Assembly: GCA_003971905.1 (NCBI GenBank)
Contig: RSEE01000088.1
Span: 186,001 to 250,000 of the forward strand
DNA: 64,000 bases
Direction of reading: 5' to 3'
Source: Moniliella sp. 'wahieum'
Lineage: Eukaryota > Basidiomycota > Moniliellomycetes > Moniliellales > Moniliellaceae
The stretch's first letter is position 1, and each line of letters opens with the position of its first letter. Shown piece after piece: positions 46,710-56,944 of the stretch. A model generated the notes under the pieces. That model had not been told where the DNA came from, ran no database searches, and saw only the letters and a program-made list of their open reading frames with translations. The translations under genes and the position numbers were made by a program.

Positions 46710-48265
46710 TTAATGCAACGGAGCCGACTGAGCCAGGGGCGGGAGGAAGTGCACGTTATCCAGGGGACGTGAGGTCGGCGCGGACGCGCCGCCGTGATGG
46801 CCGGGGTGCACCTCTGGCACGTCGCCCACATACTTCTCAATCACTTTGCACAGGGCATGTTCCAATGCCTTCCACGAGAAGGTTTTGACGTCTTTGGCAA
46901 TGGTGCGTGGCTTGGGGTCCTTAAAGTTCATGATCCGCTGGAAAAAGTCCTCCGAGCCGCCCGAATACTTGCGGATCGTCTCGGGATGGAAGCCCTCGAG
47001 GTTCCGGCGGATGCGGTTTTTTTCTTCGATCGAGAACCGGCTTGCGACGAGGGCTTCGAGCAACAGAATCGTGTCGACCGACGTGATGTAGCACTCGTTG
47101 CGGTCGGCACGGAAGATGCACGAAACCACAATTGAGTTTTTCACGTACTGGTCCGGCATGATGGGGCGAAAGGTGGCATGGATGGTGGTGCCCTCTTGCT
47201 TGCGCCAGAATTGCACCAGCCGGCGACCCTCGTTGAGCTCGTCCACGGTCCAGCCGTACGCCATGGAACACAAGTCGCCTTGCAGTCGTAACTGGGCCCG
47301 AGGTAGGCGGGGCATGGCATCGGTAACGAAGCTGCCATCGTGCGAATGATTCGACTGGGGAGCCCGTACAAGCGGCGGCGCACTCAACGGCTGCATTGGT
47401 TTCCCCGCCATTCCCGACTGGGGTGTGCGCAGAGCCATTCCACGTCCAGCAGGCGAAGCCGACTGGGGAGGGGCGTGATCAGAGTAGTAGCGACCACGCG
47501 TGTATGGGGTGGGAGTATCCCGGGGACGCGCTCCAATCGACATACTGCTTCCGCCACGGATCGGGCCGTACTGCGACGAGCTAGTGGCATTGCTCGCATT
47601 CCATAGCTCGGACGAACCCGGTTCAAGCCTGGGTGGATGATGCATAGAGGGTTGCGTAGCTGCAGACCCGCAACGAGAAGTATTAGAAGAAACATCCAAT
47701 ATTGGGAAGTTAAGTGGCGGAAGCAAAGAGAGGGACGTACTGATCTGGAAAGTGCCAACGCTGTGTAGTGACGTGGTATTGAAACCGGCTGGCCGGAATT
47801 GAAGCCGAATCGGAACGTTGTCTGGATTCACAGACGGCATGTCGGCTAACATGGGCACATTGGCGAACAGAACGACCGATGCAAAGCCAGGGGAGGGCGG
47901 CGGCTCATAGCTAGCGTGGGCAGCTACGAGGAACGGGCCTAGGGTAAAGTGGAACTGGAGGTCGTTTGGTCCTGGACGCTGATGTTCGAGTAAATGGGCG
48001 GGCAGCGTGACGCGGACAGAAATCTGGGAGCCTTGGGGGCCGCTCATGGGCATGAGAGGCTCGATGCGTAGGTCATCCGTGCCCGGCGTGGCGGGCGAGC
48101 CAGAGGCGCCAGCGGGGCGGGGGGGAAGGTCAGGCGAGTGGGCGGCGCTGGATGCGAGGGGGCGGTGGTGGAGGCAGCCACCGAGTGCGCTGGGGCGGCA
48201 TGGGATCCAGACGACAGCGACGGGTCGGCCGCAGTCGACACGGGGTAGGCCCACTGGCTCGGCAT
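46710..48265 (-). CDS. Medusa-like (MedA/Acon-3, DUF7082) developmental regulator
   Basis: Fungal transcriptional regulator of the Medusa group, which controls conidiation, hyphal development and adhesion in ascomycetes. The conserved domain lies at about 47310-46820: ELNEGRRLVQFWRKQ, SCIFRADRNECYITSVDTILLLEALVASRFSIEEKNRIRRNLEGF, then SEDFFQRIMNFKDPKPRTIAKDVKTFSWKALEHAL and EKYVG. The N-terminal half holds an Ig-like or IPT-like region (PMSGPQGSQISVRVTLPAHLL) and a Ser/Pro linker. An 81-nt intron at 47740-47660 (GTACGT, branch CTTAAC, CTGCAG) is in frame, so the unspliced frame stays open. The ATG at 48265 (MPSQWAYPVSTAADP) gives the best N-terminus but needs a one-base frame change near 48140. 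The domain call rests on memory of the family; nuclear location is inferred. Confidence 0.8.
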
Positions 48266-48788
48266 GGACGAAGCAGTGCTGCGGCTGCGGCTGGCAGTAC
48301 TGAGGGGTGGGAGCGCCGTGGGACGTGGTGGTGCGCTGCGAAGGAGGCCGACATGGGGGCGAAGGAGGAGTTGGAGGGAACGAAGCAACGCGGAGGCACG
48401 GAGAGCGGGCAGAGGGACGCGTGTGGCTGCTCCGGCCGGATACGCGGCCACAGCAGCGCCCAGCAGGCCCAGCTCAGGCTCATCTGAGCGCTGAGTACGG
48501 CAGGCGCACCCGAGCACGGCCCACAGACGGCCATCAATCACCGGTCGCCGATCATCGGTCATCGATCACCGGCCAACTGGGACTGCCGGGGAAGATGGGC
48601 CTGGGGAGCTGTGCGTGAGGGTGATGTATGACGCGATGACGTGTGATGGGTGACATGTGATGCATGATGAAGGAGTAGTCGCTGATTGGGACTTGTCGGT
48701 ACCGAGTCAGTAACTCAGGACTCGGTCCCGTACGTACACTGCAGTACACGGCCTAGGTAGGTAGGTACTCGGTGACGAGAATGACTTG

Positions 48789-48809
48789 CAGCTTCAAGCT
48801 TCAAGCTTC
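48789..48809. repeat. AGCTTCA heptamer repeat
   Basis: Three exact units, the same family as the AAGCTTG ladder at 11054 and the repeat at 56074. Confidence 0.85.
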
Positions 48810-49000
48810 AATACACACAGGGTACGGGGTCCGAAACGGCCAGGGACGGCGCGATGTATGAGACACTGCAATGATTAATGACTTGAAGCTTGAAGTTGCG
48901 CTTGAGTAGCTAGGGACAAACACGCGTCACCGTGTCAGGCATGTCACATGCCACATTGACTGGGATGATCGAGATGATCGATTATCGAGTAAGTCGATTC

Positions 49001-49035
49001 AGCTTTAAGCTTTAAGGCCTAAGATCTAAGATCGA
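49001..49035. repeat. heptad ladder passing through four palindromic cores
   Basis: Five units in strict 7-nt phase: AGCTTTA (twice), then AGGCCTA, AGATCTA and AGATCGA. It lies 54 bases from the target duplication of the TRIM array. Confidence 0.88.
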
Positions 49036-49093
49036 TTAAATATTAGGATGTTGAGATCTGAGATTCGTTGTTAGACGAGGTCGATGAGGCCGA

Positions 49094-51630
49094 TGTTGAC
49101 TGTGATCCTCTGGCTCCCAGTCGGTAGACCAGGTTCGCCTCGGTTCCATCGGCTTCCACGCTGACGTCCCTGCGTGTCACTGTCCCTGTGCCCTGCACTC
49201 TCTCCTGTGTGACTCACTGTCCCTGTGCCTAGTCCAGCCTCCTATAGATGCCTCTGTACCCAGACCCAACTCTGGCTCCAATCCATCACTTCTCCTCATC
49301 CTTCTGCCCGTCCGGCTCCCTAGGCCAACAGAGCTACAATCTGATCCCCCGGAAGGGGAGCGCTCTTCAAGCAAGCCCACCCCCAAGCCTACAAGCCCAA
49401 GCTAAGCCGCCAAGCCCACAAGACACACCCGTCCTCCCGCCCAACAACACCACCGCCACAATCGGCACCTTACCGCCACAATCGGCATACTACCGCCACA
49501 ATCGGCATACTACCGCCACAATCGGCACACTCGTCCCCACAGATGGGGCAATGATTTTTAGGGACAACACACGACGGAACAAAACGTGTCGGGTATCGTC
49601 AACGAGACGAAATTCCTCCAACGACAAAACGGCGCAGGCGAATCGCAGAAAGCGGGGGTGGCTGCTCATCAAGTGCCCCACCCACGGCTACACGCCCCGG
49701 ATTGCCAATTCATCCGGGGCACCTGGGGAAAGGATGGGGGGGGGTGGTCACCCAACTTCTTCCACTCCTCTTTTTCAACAACAAAGAGAACCCAAACAGA
49801 TCAAGACGGTTGACGCATAGCGCCCGTTCATTTCCCATGCCCAATGGACCCCACTGGCACCAGGCATGCGGAACCAAAACTACCAAACGCATCCAATTTT
49901 GATGCCAAACGACCTTGGACCGCATTTACTCCAAGTTTCCAATTTTCTTTCACTACACCTATAACTGGTGCTTTTTACTTTTGCCCACCAAATCGCTTCG
50001 GGGCGCAACCCCTACTACTTTTACTTCTAAGACTTCTACAAGCATCTGGCGGTCGCACAATACACCAACCACAAGCGCTCGGCTCGTTCAGGTGTCATCC
50101 TGGACAGCGGGGGTGTAGGCCAGTCGTGTGGCCATGCACAACTCCAGGCCATTCGTCCCGGTTGCCACTCAAGTCCTCCCCTCTCTACATCCACTGGCAG
50201 GAGCTCATCCCACAACCGATGCTCCGGGTTCCCTGGCCAGCGGGGGTGTTGACTGTGATCCTCTGGCTCCCAGTCGGTAGACCAGGTTCGCCTCGGTTCC
50301 ATCGGCTTCCACGCTGACGTCCCTGCGTGTCACTGTCCCTGTGCCCTGCACTCTCTCTGTGTGACTCACTGTCCCTGTGCCTAGTCCAGCCTCCTATATA
50401 GATGCCTCTGTACCCAGACCCAACTCTGGCTCCAATCCATCACCTTCTCCTCATCCTTTGCCCGTCCGGCTCCCTAGGTAACAGAGCTACAATCTGATCC
50501 CCCCGGAAGGGGAGCGCTCTTCAAGCAAGCCCACCCCCAAGCCTACAAGCCCAAGCTAAGCCGCCAAGCCCACAAGACACACCCGTCCTCCCGCCCAACA
50601 ACACCACCGCCACAATCGGCACCTTACCGCCACAATCGGCATACTACCGCCACAATCGGCATACTACCGCCACAATCGGCACACTCGTCCCCCACAGATG
50701 GGGCAATGATTTTAGGGACAACACACGACGGAACAAAACGTGTCGGGTATCGTCAACGAGACGAAATTCCTCCAACGACAAAACGGCGCAGGCGAATCGC
50801 AGAAAGCGGGGGTGGCTGCTCATCAAGTGCCCCACCCACGGCTACACGCCCCGGATTGCCAATTCATCCGGGGCACTGGGGAAAGGATGGGGGGGGGTGG
50901 TCACCCAACTTCTTCCACTCCTCTTTTTCAACAACAAAGAGAACCCAAACAGATCAAGACGGTTGACGCATAGCCCGTTCATTTCCCATGCCCAATGGAC
51001 CCACTGGCACCAGGCATGCGGAACCAAACAACTACCAAACGCATCCAATTTGATGCCAAACGACCTTGGACCGCATTTACTCCAAGTTTCCAATTTCTTT
51101 CACTACACCTATAACTGGTGCTTTTTACTTTTGCCCACCAAATCGCTTCGGGGCGCAACCCCTACTACTTTTACTTCTAAGACTTCTACAAGCATCTGGC
51201 GGTCGCACAATACACCAACCACAAGCGCTCGGCTCGTTCAGGTGTCATCCTGGACAGCGGGGGTGTAGGCCAGTCGTGTGGCCATGCACAACTCCAGGCC
51301 ATTCGTCCCGGTGCCACTCAAGTCCTCCCCTCTCTACATCCACTGGCAGGAGCTCATCCCACAACCGATGTCTCCGGGTTCCCTGGCCAGCGGGGTGTTG
51401 TGACTGTGATCCTCTGGCCAGTCGGTTAGACAGGTTCGCCTCGGTTCCATCGGCTTCCACGCTGACGTCCCTGCGTGTCACTGTCCTGTGCCCTGCACCT
51501 CTCCTGTGTGACTCACTGTCCCTGTGCCTAGTCCAGCCTCCTATATAGATGCCCTGTACCCAGACCCAACTCTGGCTCCAATCCATCACCTTCTCCTCAT
51601 CCTTCTGCCCGTCCGGCTCCCTAGGCCAAA
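49094..51630 (-). mobile_element. tandem array of the TRIM-like LTR element, inverse orientation
   Basis: Same element as at 11873, reverse-complemented. Parts: LTR 49094-49330; internal 49331-50246; LTR 50247-50483; internal 50484-51395; LTR 51396-51630. It is flanked by the perfect 5-bp duplication GCCGA (49089-49093 and 51631-51635), different from the left array, so the two are independent insertions. LTR termini read TGTTGAC to GGCCAACA on this strand; in this direction a CGGGGG run sits just before the LTR at 50247, where a polypurine tract would be. No gag or pol is seen. The array looks whole and young, with near-identical LTRs and only slight decay. Confidence 0.9.
49449..49531 (-). 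repeat. 20-bp tandem repeat of the TRIM internal region
   Basis: Four copies of the ACCGCCACAATCGGCATACT unit; a second block of four lies at about 50604-50685. Confidence 0.9.
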
Positions 51631-51635
51631 GCCGA

Positions 51636-54057
51636 GGTTAGAGGTTCTGAGGTTGAGGATACTGAGGCCCTGAGGCTCATATCTCAATCTGAGGCCTTAG
51701 GGCTTAGGCCTTCCTTATTGAGGTACCGAGTGTACTGAGACGCCTGAAGCAGGCCTGAGGCCTGAGGGCATAATCTGCTTGTGATTTTGCACGATCACAG
51801 ACGCCAACAACAACGGTAGGGCAAGAAGAGGCCGCAGCAGAGACTGCAACCCTGGCGCCCCACCACAATCAGTATATGTAGGTTTTGTTCTAGCGCAGAC
51901 AGAAATAGACCGACACCAAAACGACCGTTCAACACGCTTTTGTAATGCGTTGGTAACATTGGAGACTGAGTTGCTGGAGAATGGTGATTAATGATTGGCG
52001 GTGGCAACAGCTTTTTGGAAACTGCCTACGCATTCCGAGGCACACCGTGCCTGACACCGCCCTTCCTTAGGGGTTTGTTTACGGCGTCGGCCGTCGGCGC
52101 GTCAGGCCGGCGTCTCAGTACTCAGTTCCTAGTAAGTACTCAGACTCAGGACTACTCTCCTCAGCGCCAGCGCTCAGCGCTCAGTGTTTACTTACTCAGA
52201 GTACTGAGCATCACTACTGTTGAACGTTGATGACGACGAGACGAGAAATGTTGGGAGACGGAGTGGCCTGCTTCAGCGCTTACAATATGGTAGTTACTAC
52301 CTACTAGTTAAACTCCTAGTGGTAGGCCGTGCTACACATGCTCAATATCCTGTCACACATGTCCCAGCTCGGACAGGGAATCGTATTGAGATGGCAGGAA
52401 TGCAGGAGTGGTGCACGGTGTTGGAAGGTGGGCGCTATATCATGCATCATGCATGTGTGATGCACGTGTCGCGTGACCGGTGACCCAGTATCACCGAGTG
52501 AAACACCGTCGGAATTGTCACATGTCACATGTCCCACAGAACACGACGGATGTGGATTTGGCCTATGCACATGGCCTATCGCCGGAAGAGAGCCCTGAGG
52601 CCCTGAACTTGAGGCACGACCTGGCGGTTATGCCATTGGCTGCCTGATTGGGTGGGCGCCAGCTGGTAGCCAACGCGGGATTTGGGAGCCTGGTAGGTGT
52701 GCCACTAACTAACATGCCCCTCTCTGCTAATAATAGTTTGCAAACGATATATGAACCCTCCAGAGAGTAACAGCGAATCATCTGCGGTACATGCCTTTTG
52801 TCGCGTCATCACACATCACCAAGTTACAACACCTATGCAGGACGAAGCGCCTCTCTCACAGTAATACAGGGCACGCAACCACAGCAAATCCTACTTTGAC
52901 CGGTTGCCTTTAGTGCACCTTTTCAGCGGCTTGAAAGAAGGAATATTATTGTTGCGGATGGCTTATCTCGCCACAGAGAATCATAGAACAGCATCAATGA
53001 CTCTTAACTCGAATCCCTCCGTGGTGCTTTATAGCCGATAATGGGAGTGTACACGGAGCACGCCCTCCGTCAGCTCGAGCATCCACGACAGTATGTAACA
53101 CAAGGATGTGCGCCGTCTTTTGACAGTGATGAGCATCCCTACGGTGCCCCTCCCTCCCCGCGCGCAGTATTCCCCGCGCTGTCCCGGCCCGCCGGCAATA
53201 TCTTAGTGTTGAACGTTGACTCCGAATCTATTGATACCCTTTTGCTTTGGGAGACAATTTTCTCAAGTACCTAGCATTTAGCGAATCCAAGAACATGCCT
53301 ATGTATGAGGTATACATATCAATCAAGCCGCGTTATATTACGTTAAGAGGTCGACTGGCCTGATCAAAATGCAGTTTGCTGATATCTGCATCCTATATCT
53401 GCATCTCCTGCTCTCGGTCGCTAGTACTATTTCCATCCTATTATTGCAGTGAAGGGGTGTGGTTCTCGGAAAACGCTTTCAAGATGAGCTCATCTCCAGC
53501 ACTCGTTCGACAAGACCACTATATAGAGGCGCAGCGCTCCATTCTCAAGAGTTCAGTCGCTCATCTACAAGGATGAGAAAGCTCAAAAGCTTTTGGGCCT
53601 GTAGTACAATGGGGGAGAACATAGAGAGGAGGTTGCAGCGCAAAACACTGTTACCACCCCGTGGTCTCTTTGTAGTCATGCACCCCTACCGACGCCAATA
53701 ACGCTTGCCCTTAGTGCTATCGAGAATTGGGAATTGGGATGAGCCGCCTGACCTCGACAGCTTGGTGGGAGTGCTAAACAAGAAATATGGCTTTGCTGGG
53801 ACGGGATGCGCAAATGCGCGGAAATGCTGACCATAAAACGCTTTTTAGTCAAGCCTTTCCAATGCCGCCACAGCAACTTCTTTTCAATATGAAGATCCGA
53901 CTAGCTGCCTCAGAAAACAAGGATGAGAAGGTGGGACAAAAGGCCTAAGGGGACGTCTGCTTCATTTAAGGGACCCGCAAGCAAAATGAGAGTAAGAGAG
54001 AACAAGATATGGGTTGCGGTAAACTCCAGTCTCTTCGTACATTCATTTTTTCTTTTC
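51636..54057. other. gene-poor intergenic region
   Basis: 2.4 kb without a recognised gene. 51640-51770 is rich in GAGGCCTGAGG-like motifs; 52169-52210 carries AGCGCTC heptads. ACATGT/TCACATG motifs lie near 52440-52530. The 53041-53274 frame (77 residues) has no family resemblance. Confidence 0.5.
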
Positions 54058-55564
54058 TCATTCTGCAATCATCGAAATCGTGCATGGTAGGCGCCCTGTC
54101 CCCCGGGGCTGAGTCTCGGAGTTCATGGTCTCATCGGCCATAGAAGCAGGGGAGGGAGCACTCTTACATCGAGTAGCATACACATCGAGTAACGGATGTG
54201 GCGTAATGAGGCAGTAAGCAACCGCGTTACGCTTGAGGTCAGCATGCCAGATTGCCTTCATCAACGCCTCGAGCTCGCTCGAGATGTACAGGTCACGTGT
54301 CAACGTCTCGAACGGGACATCTTCTCCACCAAGTGAGAATTTGGCCAGTCAGCGCGGTAAACCCGTGCTGCCGAAGGAAGAGCTCGTCAATCACAAGTTG
54401 CCGGTGAATGTGGAAGCATCTGTTCCAAGATTCGGCCTGCCGCTTCCGCGACAATTTCGGGACTGCGCCAGCCACGCTCGGCCCCCTCGCCCGGGTTGAC
54501 GATCCGCATAGCCGAGGTGCCAATCATCGTCAGGGGCCAAAGCGAGTTGACGCCCACCTTGCCTTTCGTCTCGGCCGCCAAGGCGAGGGTGAGAAGCGAC
54601 ATGCCCATCTTTGTGATCGTGTACGCTGCACCGGTTTGGGCAAATTGCTCGGGCCAGGCACCTCCCTTGCCAGTGCTGACCGTCCGAAAGTCTCCCAGAG
54701 GAGGGAGAGAGAGTGAGAATGTGGGCGCGGTTGGGGGTCCAAGCCCGGCTGGATTGCTCGTAACTCTTGAGCAAGTGCGGGAGTGCAGTCCGTGCGACGA
54801 GATACGAGCCACGGGCATTAATCGCTTGCAGGAGATCATACGATTTGGTCGTGGCTTGCTCCGTTGGGGTCAAATTGATCGCCGAGGCGTTATTGATCAC
54901 AATATCTAGACCACCAAACTTGTCCACCGTCGCTCCAATCGCATTCTCCACTGCCGACGCATCCCGCACATCCATTTGGATTGCAAGACCCTTGGCATCC
55001 GTCTGTTCCTCCGTACCAATCCGTTCAATCTCCTCTACCGCCGTATAAATTGTGCCGGGAAGCTGGGGAAACGAGGGTCAGCACGCCACCTTCGTGATAA
55101 GCTCACCACGTTCCGCAGTGTATACATACCACACGATGAGGTTCGGCACTAAGTTAAAAGTAAGTGCGGGAACGCAAGAAAAAAGACGCGGTTAGTCACT
55201 GTCCACCAACGCTTCCCAGTGGGGCTTGACCGTTCTAACAAATGACTTTGCCGTGTTGTCATTGTGCCGAGGTGGGAAGGAGGGGAAAGGCGACGTACGA
55301 TTTCGCTGCCACCGCAACGTTGGCTCCCATCCGGGCGAGTTTCTTGGCGATCTCAAAACCAATCCCACGTGAGGCGCCCGTGCTGCAGAAGCCGAGTCAG
55401 CTACGTCGATACAGAAGGGGAGCAGCGGGACGTACATGAACGCCGTCTTTCCTATAGCAGCCGCAATGGAGGAAGGAGGGGGAGGATATGTTGTTAGCAT
55501 TGGCTATGGGGGCCAGCAGTACAAACAGATGGGCGAGAGGAGACGTACCCCGAAGTGCAGCCAT
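54058..55564 (-). CDS. HSDL2-like short-chain dehydrogenase/reductase
   Basis: NAD(P)-dependent SDR close to human HSDL2 (without its SCP2 domain); HSDL2 is peroxisomal/mitochondrial, the substrate is unknown. Spliced N-terminus: exon 1 55564-55549 (16 nt), exon 2 55451-55436 (16 nt), exon 3 55382-55299, exon 4 55234-55207 (28 nt), exon 5 from 55062. Joins give MAALRGKTAFITGASRGIG with the cofactor motif TGASRGIG, then AAKS, VKPH and LPGTIYTAVEEI. Further on: VINNASAINLTPTE, AAYTITKMGMS (catalytic Tyr and Lys) and VNSLWPLTMIGTSAM. The frame changes near 54715 and near 54415, where TFTGN and VIDELFLRQHG of the family C-terminus lie in different frames. The tail probably continues in a third frame (LTRDLYISSELEALM) to 54058; a stop at 54293 is the alternative end. 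Confidence 0.85.
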
Positions 55565-56073
55565 GGTGTCGTGTGAGCTGAGGGCGGTTCCCAGAATGTG
55601 GGTACGGGGCTTGAACTGGGCTGAAAGAAGCCAGGTGGTGGGACGGAGGCAAGCCGGTAGGGGAAGCCTGTGCACGGCCCGTGAATTTAGTCCGCGACGT
55701 GCAACATTCAACGTTCAACCCCAGCTGTCACACTATCCGACTGTTTTTCCCGCCGCGTATAATACCGGCATCCGCATCATCCATGCATCATTCATCGATA
55801 TCAGCATAGGGTCAAATGGGCTGAGGATGGGAGGACTGGGTTGGCTAGGCACGTTAGGCGTTTTAAGCGCGCACACCCACCATGGATGGCCACTTGCGGG
55901 CGGAGTGGGGCCGGATGGGAGAGGCGGGAAAGCCAGCTGAGCGTGGCTGGGCTGAGCTTCACCATCCACACTCGATGATGCAATGCTCTGATTAATGATT
56001 GAGCTCATGTGCATCGTATCTCTCATCGATGAGTCTTATCCATCATCGATGGCCCTGCGGGGATCCAGCTTAG

Positions 56074-56096
56074 CTTCAAGCTTCAAGCTTCAAGCT
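56074..56096. repeat. AGCTTCA heptamer repeat
   Basis: Three exact copies with palindromic core AAGCTT. Confidence 0.85.
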
Positions 56097-56347
56097 GGGG
56101 CGGGGCGGTGGTCCTGCTGGAAGCGGGGATACGGACCTAATAGCTTTTGGCCCTGCATTTTATCCTGACGCCAGGGACCGATTCCTACTTGGTCTGATTC
56201 GCTTATTGCTAGCCTAACCCGCGCATTCCCCCCAGCGGGGCGCCCACCCGGGTTTCGGCGTCGTCCTTCCGAGTAAGCCGGAGAGCCTGAGGACTCGGTG
56301 AATCCCATAACAGGCGGCTGCGGAGAAGTGGCGGAACGTATTCCTAT

Positions 56348-56434
56348 GTTGAACGTTGAACGTTGCACTTGAACATTCAAATATTCAACCCCATTCAATA
56401 TGCAACATTGAATAGTGAACGTTCAACGTTCAAC
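56348..56434. repeat. heptad ladder of 12 units
   Basis: Two GTTGAAC units open it; units drift through TTGAACA and ATTCAAC, and after a three-base slip continue to two GTTCAAC units, the reverse complement of the first. The whole ladder is thus roughly an inverted repeat. Confidence 0.85.
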
Positions 56435-56944
56435 CTACTTAACCTTGACTATCAACGTGTTCACACGTCACAGTCGCTTGGAGATGTTCGCCTGTGTTAT
56501 AGGGCCGTATGCGTCTTCCTGATCCATTTGATCCTTCAAACACCGCTGCTGATCTCCCCGTGAGTGCCCATCAGGTTAAGTATTCGGTATGGAATGGCAC
56601 CATGGACCGGAATATATGAACGGGAGACTGGACGACTAACATAATCTTCGTCTCTATATTTCTGTCATGTGTATATAGTAGGTGAGGAGAGAAGGATGAC
56701 TGCATGGCATGCTCATCAACGGTGGCACAGCGCAGAAAGGGTAATGCAGAGTGCAGAGGAGATGTGAATTGCATAACAAACCTCCGTAGCGTAATGAACC
56801 CAGTCATAGAACAGAGAGATGAGAGAGTGGAGGGATGGAGGATGGGGCTCGGCAAGCATACCAACCACATACGGGCATGGTGCAACTTCCCACGACGTCT
56901 GGGCCTCCATGCATCAGTCGGTCACTTATTGGCATAGTCATCCA

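Larger units (their letters stand above)
48266..49088. other. upstream of the Medusa-like gene, heptad-rich
   Basis: Promoter side of the Medusa-like gene. Short phased repeats at 48621-48672 (TGTGATG type), 48789-48809 (AGCTTCA type), 48886-48896 and 49001-49035. No other gene is seen. Confidence 0.55.
55565..56944. other. intergenic between two minus-strand genes
   Basis: Promoter of the SDR gene and 3' region of the APSES gene. Heptad repeats at 55706-55721, 56074-56096 and 56348-56434. No gene recognised. Confidence 0.5.
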
